DNA from: Hibiscus mutabilis
Lineage: Eukaryota > Streptophyta > Magnoliopsida > Malvales > Malvaceae
NCBI GenBank assembly: GCA_019671005.1
Contig: JAGYYJ010000105.1
Location: 32,722 to 96,721, forward strand
Length of the DNA stretch: 64,000 nt
Reading direction: 5' to 3'
In this document: piece after piece, positions 47,880-60,065 of the stretch
How positions within the stretch are numbered: the first letter of the stretch is position 1
Layout: every line of letters starts with the position of its first letter
The notes under the pieces: generated by a model
Seen by the model: only the letters and a program-made list of their open reading frames with translations
Told to the model about the DNA's origin: nothing
Database searches by the model: none
Program-made: the position numbers and the translations under genes

Positions 47880-50800
47880 TCAACGTTTGGTGGATTCTTC
47901 AGCTTCAAAGGCAGGATGGGCATAAAGATCAACCTCTTTGGGAGGTTCACTCTTGCTTCTTCCATTTGTTGGTTTGCTTCCCTCTGCACCCACTTCTCTG
48001 TGACTTTCACTTCTGATCGGATTCCGATTATGAGGGGATGTACTAGGAGCTTCATATAGGGTTATACCCCCACCTCCGCTTTGAATCATTGCCTCTTCAT
48101 CACTCACCTTTGTCTGAAATGTCTCGAGTAATTCAACCACTTGGCTCATTAGAGGCCTCCCTTTGGGGTTTTGGCTAAGGCATTGGTATGCCAGATTGGC
48201 TACCTTCATTGCAGTTTTAGCTGAGTACTGGCCTTCCATTCTAGGGTCTAAGATCCTCATAAATTTCTTATTATGGACTAAGAGGGGACGAGCCCACTCG
48301 ACCAGGTTATGTTCTCGGCTAGGCCTGCTCTTGTCCATTGCTCTTCTTCCAAGGAGCATCTCGAGTAACACTACCCCAAACCCGTAAACATCACTTCTTG
48401 CCGTTAAATGGCCTGGTCATATCAATACTGCAACTTGGTTAACCTTTATCGTATCTAGCACCAGCATATAGCAAAACATTATGAGTTCCAAAATATATTT
48501 CATCCTCTTCCGATTTCAGAGTACTAATATATTTCATGCATAATAAATACTTTTCTCAAGTCATAAAGCCAACAAAAAATTCTACTACACAAAAGATTTT
48601 GGCTGTGAAAACAAAGTTGAAATAGTTCCAAATAACTGCAGAATTGTATCATCTGATTTCATTTTTGGAATATCCAGATAAATACCACCAAAACACTAGG
48701 AACATGTTCCACAAAAACATGAGAAAAGGGAAATGAGGAAGTTGCAACTTCCAAATTCCACTGAACTGAACAAAATGTTAATTACCTCTAATATGAGAAA
48801 GAATATGATTCCATCCGATGCCAGGGGAGTTTTTAAACTCCATTAGTAGGATGACATATACCGGGTATATTAAAAATAAGGCTTAAATATGCATTTGGTA
48901 CCTGAACTATACCCTTTCTCCTAAGTTGGTACCTAAAGAATTTTTGTTCCCAAGCCGGTACCTGAACTAGACACTTTCTCCCAAGTTGACACCTAAAGAA
49001 TTTTTGCTCCCATTTTGGTACCCAAACTTTAATTCCATCCACTATTCCGATACTTTTATTAACATATTTAGTCCCAAAACTTGTAAATTCTATCAATTTG
49101 GTACTAATTCAAAATAATTCAATAAATTTAACAATTTGTATTTAAAAACACCATCAATTTAGTCATTTTGCGATACTTTCTGATTAAACAAGCCTAACGG
49201 ATCAAAACAACAATGAGATAATTGCATTCTACCATAAAATAACATCAAGTTACCATTAAAATTTTTATACCAGGAAAGTGATATAACCTTTATAGGAGAA
49301 AAACAAACAATTTAAAAGCATAGCAAATAGTAAATTGATAAGATTTTTTTAAATATAAAGGGTTAAATTTATTGAATTATTTCGAATTACGACCAAATTG
49401 ATAGAATGTATAAGTTTTGGTATCAACTTGGGAGAAGGTGCCTAGTTCAAGTACCAACTTGGGAGCAAAAATTCTTTAAGTACCAACTTGGGAGAAGATG
49501 TTTAGTTCAGGTACCAATTTGTGAGAAAAAATTCTTTAGGTACCAATTTGGGAGAAGGTGTATAGTTCAGGTGCCAAATGTATATTTAAGCCTAAAAATA
49601 ATTACAGATTAATATAACAAATTATGTGTCTTTTAACCCCACTTGTTTAAGAGAAAACCTATTAATAATTGATTAAGAAAATCCTATCATTATGACTTAA
49701 AATGTTCCTCATATTTGGCAAAGATGAATATTTTCAGTTCCAGCTTCCAATGTAACAGAATAATTAATTACTAACCAGTCATCACATATTCAGGAGCAGC
49801 ATAACCATATGTGCCCATCACTCGTGTTGACACATGGGTCTTGTCTCCCATTGGTCCATCCTTCGCAAGTCCAAAGTCTGAGAGCTTTGCATTGAAGGCC
49901 TACAGTTTACATGCATGCACATTTAGAAATAAAAACTAAAACTTCCTGAGATGAAAACATGGAAAATTAGACTTAGTTTCAATTGAAACCTAGCTATGGA
50001 TAATCCTTGTCAGAAGGAACTTCCAATGATAAAACTAAATTTCTTGTTATAGAAATTTCTTTAACAAGAAAACTAAACCGAGAAAAGATCATATACAAGT
50101 TTATTAGTCCTCCCATTTTTAAAGATTCCATAAAATAATAAAAAACTTGATTAATCGTACATCCAACTGATGAATTACAAATAAAATATGACTAACCACA
50201 TCCAGCAAGATGTTTGATGTCTTGAAGTCACGGTATATGATAGGTCTTTCAGCATCATGGAGAAAAGCAAGCCCTTTTGCAGCATCTAAAGCAATCTTCA
50301 TTCTTTTTGACCAAGTCAAACTACAACCAACTCCTACCAACCAAGAATAAATAGGGTAAATAAAAAATTCTTCTGTTCTTTCTATAGTGGAAAACATATA
50401 CCTCTTTCCTTGAAATGCATGCTTCTAGTGCTCTTTATCTCCTAAACTTGGACTTGAAATTACTTCTTTTTTCCAACCACTTACTTCGGAAAAGATGTTT
50501 TTCGAGGCTCCCACTTGCCATGTATTCATAGACAAGCAGCCGATGATCATCTTCACAGCAATATCCAATGAGCTTCACAAGATTTGGATGGCTGAGTTGT
50601 CCTAGATAGTTGACTTCAGCCTGCAATACAAAGATTGAGGTAAAAACATAAGCAAATATATATTGTCTTGATTTTTTATTCTAGATAAAAAAAGGAAAGG
50701 AAGACACACAATAATCTAACATATCAACTTGAAAATGGTTCTTTTTCAGGTACCATTTACTAGTGGACTAAATGCTGTTGAATTATGTATCCATCTCATA

Positions 50801-52246
50801 AAATGAGAAATAGCAACGAAAACAGCTCTTTCTTGATGAAATAATCTCAAATATAAAATAATATGAAAAACCATATCAATCTTTTAAAATTCTTAGCTGA
50901 ATTGTATATGCCTAAAAGTATATGTATACCTATCTAAGATAATCATGTAATATTTAAATTACACTTCTCTCTATCTAACCCAAGGTAGCATAACAACTAT
51001 TTTATTAAGATGATAGGGTTAGTGTACAATTAATGTATTCCTTTAAAGTGGAATCTCATAACTGTAATACGACAACAGAATCTACCATATATTGAGCAGT
51101 CTTCCCCAGCTAGATAAACTTGGCGTAAGTGTATTGATAAGTTTGTACCAGTGTTTGGCAATGGCGTGAAAGATTATGGATCCATAAATGTAGGTATGGC
51201 ACAAATAAAATCATAACACCTCAAATTAAAGGAATTACATAGAAGATGCCGATTAATAAATACAAAGAGATTACCAGCCATTCTCTGTCACCTTGGGACC
51301 CGTCAGGATTAAGCTCCTTAACAGCAACAGCTGTAGATTTGTAGCCAGGTCTCACATTTTCATCTATTACTCCTTTATAAACAACCCCAAAGCCACCATC
51401 ACCAAGAATATAGTCTGGCCGAAATTGCTTTGTAGCCAACCTCATCTCCTCATACGTGAATATATCAACGTTGCTATATCCAGGATTCTTCCGTAGATCT
51501 TTGACATCCTTTGCTGTCAAAGCAATAAAGCTTGGGCTTCTGGTTTTGAGTGAGTCCGAGTTTTCTTGTTTTTTTGAGGATGCAGTAGTTTTAAGTCCTC
51601 CATCTGAAATTGTTCATAATAAAGAAAGATTTATAAGAATGGAACATTGACACCCATCTTATTCAATAATTCTATCATGCCGTTTAGAAAAGTTCGGCCA
51701 CACAAGGCACAACTGGAAAGCACTTAGAGTTGAACCTATAACAGGTTGATCGAAACTTCGAATTCAACCCAAACAATTAAAGTCATGATTCTCTAGTTTT
51801 ATGCAACAAGTTTTAGGCTTTTTCCAAATGTACAGTACAGCATACAGCAAATTGTAAAGTTTTAATTTTACTAAAAACATACCCGCATCATCTCGATTAA
51901 AGTTTCCCACACTACAACTCTTCAGCCGAACAACAGTTTATAAATTTCAACCTAAAACGAATCACAATCAAAATCAAGACCAAAGAACAAAGTCTGAACA
52001 ATGTCAAAACCTAATAAACTTCTAGCAATCGATACACAGAGTTTCAAATAGAACATTAAGAGCAGGAAAACCAAGTAAAACGGGAAACTGAACAGAAACA
52101 GATACTCAAACGAGAGTTAGAAACTTAAACCAAATAAATTAAAAAGGCAAAAATCAGAAGAAAAACTAAATGAAATTTGAAAAATAACCTGGAGCCTTGC
52201 TGTGAGATTGGTGCGACTGTTCTTCAATGCTAAAACAAATCCCCAT
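47880..52246 (-). CDS. PBL17: receptor-like cytoplasmic kinase, subfamily VII, PBL17-like
   Basis: Probable Ser/Thr kinase acting at the plasma membrane in immune or developmental signalling. Six exons join in phase: 52189-52246, 51275-51603, 50485-50620, 50197-50333, 49776-49899 and 47880-48412, giving 438 aa. MGICFS at the start gives Gly2 for myristoylation and Cys4 for palmitoylation. The kinase domain spans about residues 80-360: glycine loop LGDGGFGVVYKG (86-97), catalytic Lys115 in VAVK, catalytic loop YRDFKTSN (208-215, non-RD-altered: Arg209-Asp210 kept), DFG at 228-230 and APEY at 255-258. The peptides match PBL17/PBL16 more closely than other RLCK-VII members (AEVNYLGQLSHPNLVKLIGY, REHNLVEWARPLL); the exact paralogue is from memory. 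No lesion seen. Intron 5 holds a 0.7 kb foldback element. Confidence 0.94.
48872..49600. mobile_element. foldback/MITE element with long inverted ends, in kinase intron 5
   Basis: The ends at 48879 (AGGCTTAAATATGCATTTGG) and 49593 (reverse complement) match over roughly 200 bases. The flanks carry a 7-base duplication AAAAATA (48872-48878 and 49594-49600). Each arm contains a short tandem motif (TTGGTACCTGAAC-type words alternating with AAAGAATTTTTG). The centre is short and AT-rich and encodes nothing. It is non-autonomous. Confidence 0.9.
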
Positions 52247-53329
52247 GAATCCGCCGACCCACACTCCGAAAATGAATCTGAATTCGGATTTTTATCCACT
52301 CATTGACTTATATTGCAGTATACTTAGTAGGGGCATCTTACCTCAGTCAATGTTGTAAAAAGAGGAGATGGGATCAGATCTACGACCGAGTCTCGTGGAC
52401 GAAATGCAGCGATCCAATTTGGCAAACGACACCGCAAAGAGGGAGAGTAAAAAAAAAACCAAAAACTACGATTAAACAAGTGGAAGAACGAGGGGAAGAT
52501 AATGTTTTACTTGGAGTTTCTTCTTTACAGTTAATATTTGTATTATTTTTGCATTATTCAGAAGCGCAGCCGCGAAAAACGCCAAGCAAAATGGTAACCA
52601 TATTTTTGGTGAAATTACATAAATGGTGCTTCTATTACAATCCGATGATTTTTAGTTCTGCTTTTCGGAATGGAAAAAATATCTATTAGGTCCCTGTTAA
52701 AGAGAAAGCAATTTAGTTTCGAATTTGAACAATTAAAGATAACTAATCTTGAATTTAATGTTTTCTGTTAATTGTACATAATTCTGATCGACATAATAGT
52801 AAATTTAATCATCAATGTTTACGCATAATGATGATTTTGAATTAAAAGATTATCTTCAATTACCTATAAAAATTAATAAGTCAAATTCAGATACATATTC
52901 GAACTAAAAACTTAAATCTTAGTAGTTAATTCAATCAAAAACGAGAATGTGGATTCACCTATGTCAGGACGACGAATTGGAATAAAGGAAATAGTGGATC
53001 ATCGAAGAACAAAGACCTTTACTTAGTTTCGCCTAAATTTTCATTTTGATCGTGAATAAATCACACATGTTCGAGTTTAAAAGAGCGACAATTGTCCAAT
53101 GAAACCACATTTTTCTTACGAATCTGGTAAATTCCCTTAATTAAGCTCATTTTTTTTTTACTGATTTATACCAGATTTCACATGCCCATACTCTTCGAGT
53201 AAGAGCGGAAGCTATCTATCGGCCTTCGGATCATCTGATCTATGCTTTTCCTTTTTCTTTTTTTTTTCTCTTGGGTTGTTTAGTTCCTCCATTTTGTCCC
53301 GTTGGATGTTTTCCTTTCATTTTGGCATA

Positions 53330-54840
53330 AAAGGTTACTTTTAACTCTTTACGGTTATAAATTTTGTCATTTTATCCGACATTTTTTTTGATAAATTTAA
53401 CCCTTAATTTATATATTTTTATTAAAATTTTTATTTTTTAATTAGCATGATGATTGGACCGTTAACAATTTTGCAATGGTGACATTATATTTTAAATGAC
53501 ATGGCATCTAACATATCACATATTTATGTATGAAATATAATTTTATTCCAATATAAAAAATAAAACAATCAAAATTTAAATAAAATATTTTTAAAAAATT
53601 GAATTCAAAACTAAAAGCTTGCTTCAAAAATTCTCAACCCCGAGAATCAAAATCCTACTAAAGAAGCCATCAATTGATTCATTATTTTCAAAGTTTCAGA
53701 TTCCTTTTAAAAACTCTTTTGAATGTAGAAGGAATATCGATTCAACGTTGTTCAAAGGAAAACATAACTTCAAAAATCCTTAGTTTTCATATATAGGTTT
53801 TCGAAACTTTAAACAGACTTATTAGTGTGTATTTTTTTTCTATTATTTTGGGCATTCTTTTAGATTCAATCAAAACTCGAACCCAAACCCTCCAAATTAC
53901 TGGTTTTTAAAATTCAAGTTTAAATCTTAAACTATAAGTCAAACTCTAAACTCTTCAATATAGATTAAATACTTAAATCTTAAACTATAAATCAACTCGC
54001 AGATGTTTGACTACTATCTTTAAGGTTTGGCATGTTCAGATTTTAAGCCTTTGATACAAAGCACTACTGCGTTGTAATTATGCACTGAGTTGGGGTATTC
54101 TTTTTTCTCCATTAAGTTTAAAAAAATTGTTTAACGAGACCTCTCTCAATGTCTAATAAGCTTTTATGTTCCGTCCTGATTAATAAATATCTTTTTTTTT
54201 TAAAATAAAATAATAAAAAGTCCAGTCGATTAGTATCAAAATTTCTTACCTTTTGATTCACCAATAAGCAATCTCTACAAACCTCAATAATTTTGTCAAT
54301 TTTACATTACTTTCTGTTTTCTACCGTTGATTTAAAGTGATTCAGGTTTTAAATAACAAAAATTGGTTCAAAGTGAATTCAAGGGTAGAGTTATATTTGT
54401 TTCTTGGCAAACAATCTTGGAGTTTAGAAAAATTTGAACTTTGCGAATTTTTAGACTCTGTTCAAACTTATTTAAGTAAGATTATGATTCTATCACTGTT
54501 GGGTTGATAATTTTTCATGCTTTCGCTTCTAGTTTTGAATTAATTCCTTTTTAATATTCTATTTGAACTTGAGTTGTTTTGTATTTTTATATTAAAATGG
54601 AATTATATTCTACATATAAGTATATGATAGATTTAGATGTCATGTCAATTAAAATGTATTGTCACATGTGTATGTCATATCATCATTGTTAAATTTTTAA
54701 CGGTCCAGTCATCATACTAATTAAAAATGAGAATTTTAACAAAAAAATATATAAATTGAGGACAAAATTTATTCAAATAAAAAGTCAATATGATAAAATT
54801 TGTAAACTTAAGGATTAAAATTAGGCTTATACCTTTTCTT
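53330..54840. mobile_element. long inverted-repeat (foldback) element, about 1.5 kb
   Basis: The left arm (about 53330-53660) and the reverse complement of the right arm (about 54530-54840) share long stretches. Examples are TTAATTAGCATGATGATTGGACC versus the same word with small changes, GACCGTTAA, CAATTTATATATTTTT and GAATATAATT. The arms are roughly 300 bases and diverged. No transposase frame was seen, and I could not fix a clear target duplication, so the borders are approximate. Confidence 0.75.
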
Positions 54841-55109
54841 TTTTTCAGATCGTTTTGGTCTAAGTTTGCTTGTTTCGGACATTTATCTTTAATAATATCA
54901 GATGGTACCAATTTTAAAAAATTATAAAAAATAGTAATGATATTACAAAGAGTTCACCATCAGTCGTTTTAAATTTTCAAATTTTGAATTAACTTAAAAA
55001 CTAATTCACCAACCTAATTAACTTGATTGCTTGAAAAATGAAATCGACTAAAGTCAATTAGATGTGATTTGGTTGGTTAAATGCATTAGGTTATATTTAG
55101 AGGTGGCAA

Positions 55110-56110
55110 ACAGTTCGGTTCGATTTCAGTTCGGGTCATTTCGGTTCTAACTGCATTCGGTTTAAATTCGGTTCAGTTATGTTGGGTCTGATTCGGTTTT
55201 AGTTCGGGTCTATGGTGATTTCGGTTCGGGTATCGGATCAGGACGTCGAGTCAGTTGATTTTCGGTTCAGTTGATTTCGGGTCGATTATTTTCGGATCTG
55301 TTGATTTCAGGTCGGGTCAATATCGGATTAATAGGAGATCGATCGGTTTTAGTCGGGTTTTTAGGCTGAGTTAGGTTTTTCCACCCTATATATGACTTTA
55401 TATAGCATGTATATTTGACTTTTTGGTAAGTTGTACGACAGTTCAATTCTCATCTTTATTTATTTAAATATATTTTCTTAATTTTGGGTTGCCTTCGGTT
55501 CGGTTGCTTTTGGTTCGGGTGAAATCGGTTTGGTCCCATTCGGTTCGGTTGAAAATCGGTTCGGGTCAATTTTCGGTTCAACTGAACTTCGATTCGGTTT
55601 CGGTTCGGGTTTCGGATCAAATTCGGGCCATCTTGTTCAGGTCAATTTCGGATCTCGGTTCGGGTGAAATCGGTTTGGTTCCATTCGGTTCGGTTGAAAA
55701 TCGGTTCGGGTCAATTTTTGGTTCAACTGAACTTCGATTCGGTTTCGGTTCGGGTTTCGGATCAAATTCGGGCCATCTTGTTCAGGTTTTTCCACCCTAT
55801 ATATGACTTTATATAGCATGTATATTTGACTTTTTGGTAAGTTGTACGACAGTTCAATTCTCATCTTTATTTATTTATTTAAATATATTTTCTTAATTTT
55901 GGGTTGCCTTCGGTTCGGTTGCTTTTGGTTCGGGTGAAATCGGTTTGGTTCCATTCGGTTCGGTTGAAAATCGGTTCGGGTCAATTTTCGGTTCAACTGA
56001 ACTTCGATTCAGTTTCGGTTCGGGTTTCGGATCAAATTCGGGCCATCTTGTTCAGGTCAATTTCGGATCTCGGTTCGGGTAAATCTGTTAGGGTCTCGGG
56101 TCAAGTTTGT
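55110..56110. repeat. TTCGGTTCGGG-rich array with a 411-base tandem duplication
   Basis: The motif TTCGGTTCGGGT and variants fill about 1 kb. The block starting CCACCCTATATATGAC at 55381 recurs at 55792. A smaller block of about 130 bases (from GAAATCGGTTTGG to CCATCTTGTTCAGGT) occurs three times, near 55520, 55665 and 55935. Apparent open frames rich in Phe, Gly, Ser and Val result from this repeat and are not genes. Confidence 0.9.
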
Positions 56111-57120
56111 CAAGTCTAGTTATATTAGAAGTTTGAGTCTTGACGTTGCGAATAAGAAAAATCAAATTAGGAGGGTCGCCCTATAATAAACTTTTATAGT
56201 AGCTAATCTAAATTAATCATCCAATAAATTGATTTGATTGAATATTAAATCGAGTAAAATGTCAATCCGGCTATCCCAGAACCCAAAATCCCTTTGGGCC
56301 TGGCCTAAAGAGGATTTGAAATTTATTAAATCTTGAATGCTGAAGTAATTTCTCAACTATATCTCTGATGCATTATTATTATCCATGGTAAATACTGGTG
56401 CGTACTGCAATATTTTGCAGATACTTCCTTCCTGGAACGGTGACTTGTTCGTTTTGGCTGTAGCCAGTAGCCTGTAGGTTTGTTTGCAATATTCGTGTTT
56501 CTCTCCTTTTATGCCGTGTGGCATTTCTGATGAACTCTTCTTTCAGGAGTACAGTTTGCAATTAATTTGAATGTTTTGTTATTCCTGACAAGTTATATTC
56601 TTGCAGCATGTGAGACAAGTGTTTACATCTGGTAATGATCTTGCAGCCTGTGAGCAGCAGTTTCCCTACATTCCTGCTTGCTCCACATGTAAGTATTAGG
56701 TTCGGCTTCATTTTTCTAATTATTAATTATTAACATTTTTTTCTTTTTTCTCATGGTCAAAATTCACTATTGACGGCTCTACATTTCTCTAGATTTGTTA
56801 GTGCTGTATATGTATGTATGCATGTGTTTGACGTGCAGGATATCTTCATTATTTTTATGCGATGGAGGCGACAATGATCGAAAAATGAATTAGCAGAGGT
56901 TAAATCGATACAATATTTAAATGTTGATTAAATCTTAAAATAATACGTAAATATCGAAAATTAAATATATTATTATAATAATTTTATAAAATTAACTGTT
57001 ATAATCACTTTGTAACTTTTTATAATCAAATGACTTAACTAAAAAATAACTAATTTGTAGTTTTTTTTAGTCGAATGACTCAACTAAAATGTATCCTATA
57101 ATCCAGTAACTACTTATGTA

Positions 57121-57395
57121 CAGGGGCGTAATGTGATGAGGACTAGGGAGTCATGGTCCTTAAAATTTAGAATTTGGTCCTAAAAGTTATAGAAAAATAT
57201 TTGATCACTCAGAATTTTTAAAAATTCATATCAAATTTTAAATTTTTTGAATATTTTTAATTAAATTATCTCTCATAATTTTTAAAAATTCTTATTTAAA
57301 CTCTCAAAAAGTTTTGAAAAATTTAATTCAAGCTTCTAATTTTTAAAAAATTAAATTCCTCCAAACGATCCCAAATTCTGCCACCATTGGCGAAC
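57121..57395. repeat. dispersed AT-rich repeat, copy 2
   Basis: Begins GGGGCGTAATG and continues with TTTTTAAAAATTC-like units, paralleling 44185-44492 in order (CTCAAAAT.., GAATATTTTTAAT, TCTCTCA..). Diverged, no coding content. Confidence 0.5.
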
Positions 57396-57903
57396 CTTCA
57401 TATGATGGGCCCGTATCAATTCAAAGCTTTTCAAAGCTCACACGTTTATCTTCATTTTTTAAAATTTTTATAATATTGATGATTTGTGCCTATTTTAAAA
57501 TTTTGAAATTTTATGTGTATCTACCTCAAATATATATTTTTGGATTCGCCGAGTGTAGTTTGCCTAAAAGGAAAAAATAGTTACAAGTCGGTCCTTAGCA
57601 TCACCATGAATGGGCCTATCTCTCTCTTCTCCGTCATCCATCCTCCACAGCCACAACCACTCGAGCCATTAATTTCTCAAAATCATTAGACCATATGCTA
57701 CAGCTGTGCCCAGTTAGTAGCCGAGAAGTGGGTCACCATTGATCTTTCCACTCCAACTGTGCCCATAAACTCTATCAGCAGCTCTCCTCAGGAATTTAAG
57801 GCACTTACCTGTAACATTTTTCTGCTCCATCGCCCTCATTTCCATTCTTTTGTCCATTTACAAACAACAGAGGAAAGCAAGTGAGTTGAGATTTAGGAAA
57901 AAA

Positions 57904-60024
57904 ATGGTCGCACCACTCTCCGCTTGGCCTTGGGAAAACTTGGGACTGTTCAAGGTACCAAAAATGGCTGCCCTCTCTCTATTTGAGTACATGCCTGTGT
58001 GATTGTGTGTGTTTTGTTTCCGCTTGAGTCTTTTGCCTGTATCTGTTTCCACAGTATATGCTTTATGGCCCTTTAGCTGCAAAGTTTTTGTACACATGGA
58101 TCTATGAGGATACCCTTAAGGATCTATGGTGTCTCCATATACTCCTTATTTGTGCTATCCGAGGATTCGTTAATCAGCTATGGAGCTCTTACAATAACAT
58201 GCTTTTCTTAACTCGCAACCGTCGGATTAAGCAGCAAGGAGTTGATTTCAAGCAGATTGACAGTGAATGGGACTGGTAATATACATATATATATAGGTAT
58301 ATATGTGTCATCTTTGGTGGAACGTAGATTCCAAGGAACAGATCTGAATAATGTATGTTTAATGGCCTTGCAGGGACAATTTCATATTACTTCAAGCTCT
58401 GTTAGCTTCCGTGGCGTGTTTGATGTTCCCTTCCTTGAATGCCCTTCCTGTGTGGAACTCAAAAGGGTTTTTTACTTTACTGTTACTGCATGTTACTGTT
58501 TCAGAGCCTTTGTATTATTGGGCACATAGATTTTTCCATGGAGCTTACCTTTTCACCCGTTATCATTCACTTCACCATTCATCTCCCGTTCCCCACCCTT
58601 TCACAGGTAAAAGTTCACTGGCAAGTGACTTGTATCTCATTATCTTCCTCCATTAACTCGTTTTTATTCGTGGCAGCCGGACATGCAACGCCGTTAGAGC
58701 ACCTCGGGTTATGTGCTGTGATCGGAATTCCGATGACGGGGTCGATTCTGATGGGTTATGGATCGAATAGCATGGTCTATTCATATGTTTTGGTGTTTGA
58801 TTTCCTCAGATGCCTTGGACACTCCAATGCTGAAGTTCTTCCCCACGAGATTTTCTATAAATTACCTTTCCTTAGATATTTCCTCTACACCCCTACGTAA
58901 GTAATAATTGAATTACCGGTGTGATTCACATTAATTGAGACAGAAAGCTGATTTAGAGTTTTACTCCGTTAAGTAAGTTAGGTACTGAGAAACAAGGAAA
59001 TTAATGGAGCTAATGGTAGAAAACATTAGTTGGTTTCTTTAATAAGATGGTTTTACTGTTACATAACTAAATATGTCTAAATTGAAATGTAAGCTTATAG
59101 TCCTTGTCTAGCTAGACTTGGGTTTATTTTTGCAAACAGGGGGACCATTTCTTAGTTGGCAACATTAATTAGCAAGGAATATATGTTTTTGTCAGGTATC
59201 ATAGCCTCCACCACACAGAGATGGAGACCAATTTCTGTCTCTTCATGCCATTGTTCGACGCAATAGGCAATACACTTAACACCAACTCATGGCGACTACA
59301 CGAGAAAATTACATCAGATTCAGGTAAATTTAATCATCGCTGTATCGAATATGAACTTTTATATATAGTGACGGTTTATATAATTGAATATGACAGGGGG
59401 GAAAGGGAAGGTACCGGATTTTGTGTTCCTAGCACATGTGGTGGACATAACGTCGGCAATGCATGTCCCATTTGTATTACGATCGTTTTCATCGACGCCT
59501 TTTTCCACTAGGTTGTTTTTAATTCCGTTTTGGCCGCTTACGTTTGTGATAATGCTAATGATGTGGGCTTGGTCTAAGACCTTCCTCCTCAGTTTCTACA
59601 ATCTTAGAGGCCGTTTGCACCAGACATGGGTCGTTCCTAGGTTCGGATTTCAGGTTAATTTCACTATCTACCTATTAACTTCTTCATTTACTTTTAATAC
59701 GACACTTAAACTATCGATATCTCATTCTCATTCATAAATCAAAAGATATTACACACTTAAACACACAATATAATAATTTATTCATTTCAAATTATTCAAA
59801 TAATTATTAATTAATCATATATAAATTTTGCAGTATTTCTTACCATTCGCAACGGGGGGCATCAACAAGCACATAGAGGAGGCCATTCTAAGGGCTGATA
59901 GGATGGGGGTCAAGGTCATTAGCCTTGCTGCATTGAATAAGGTCAGTGTATTCTATTTTTCTTCATCTTTTACATTTAATTTCTACCTTATTGCTGTCTT
60001 CCAATTTTAACTAGCTGAATACAT

Positions 60025-60065
<41 letters not shown>

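Larger units (their letters stand above)
52247..57903. other. gene-free region with transposon-like repeats
   Basis: Between the divergent PBL17-like kinase and CER1. It contains a 1.5 kb inverted-repeat element, a GC-richer TTCGG array, and a dispersed repeat near 57.1 kb. The stretch 56.35-56.85 kb is less AT-rich, with a possible acceptor-like TTGCAG, but no protein was recognised. The last 300 bases should hold the CER1 promoter and leader. Confidence 0.6.

Noticed and set aside
55489..56119. Open frames rich in Phe, Gly, Ser and Val on the plus strand
   Set aside because: They are translations of the TTCGGTTCGGG array and repeat with it; no gene structure.
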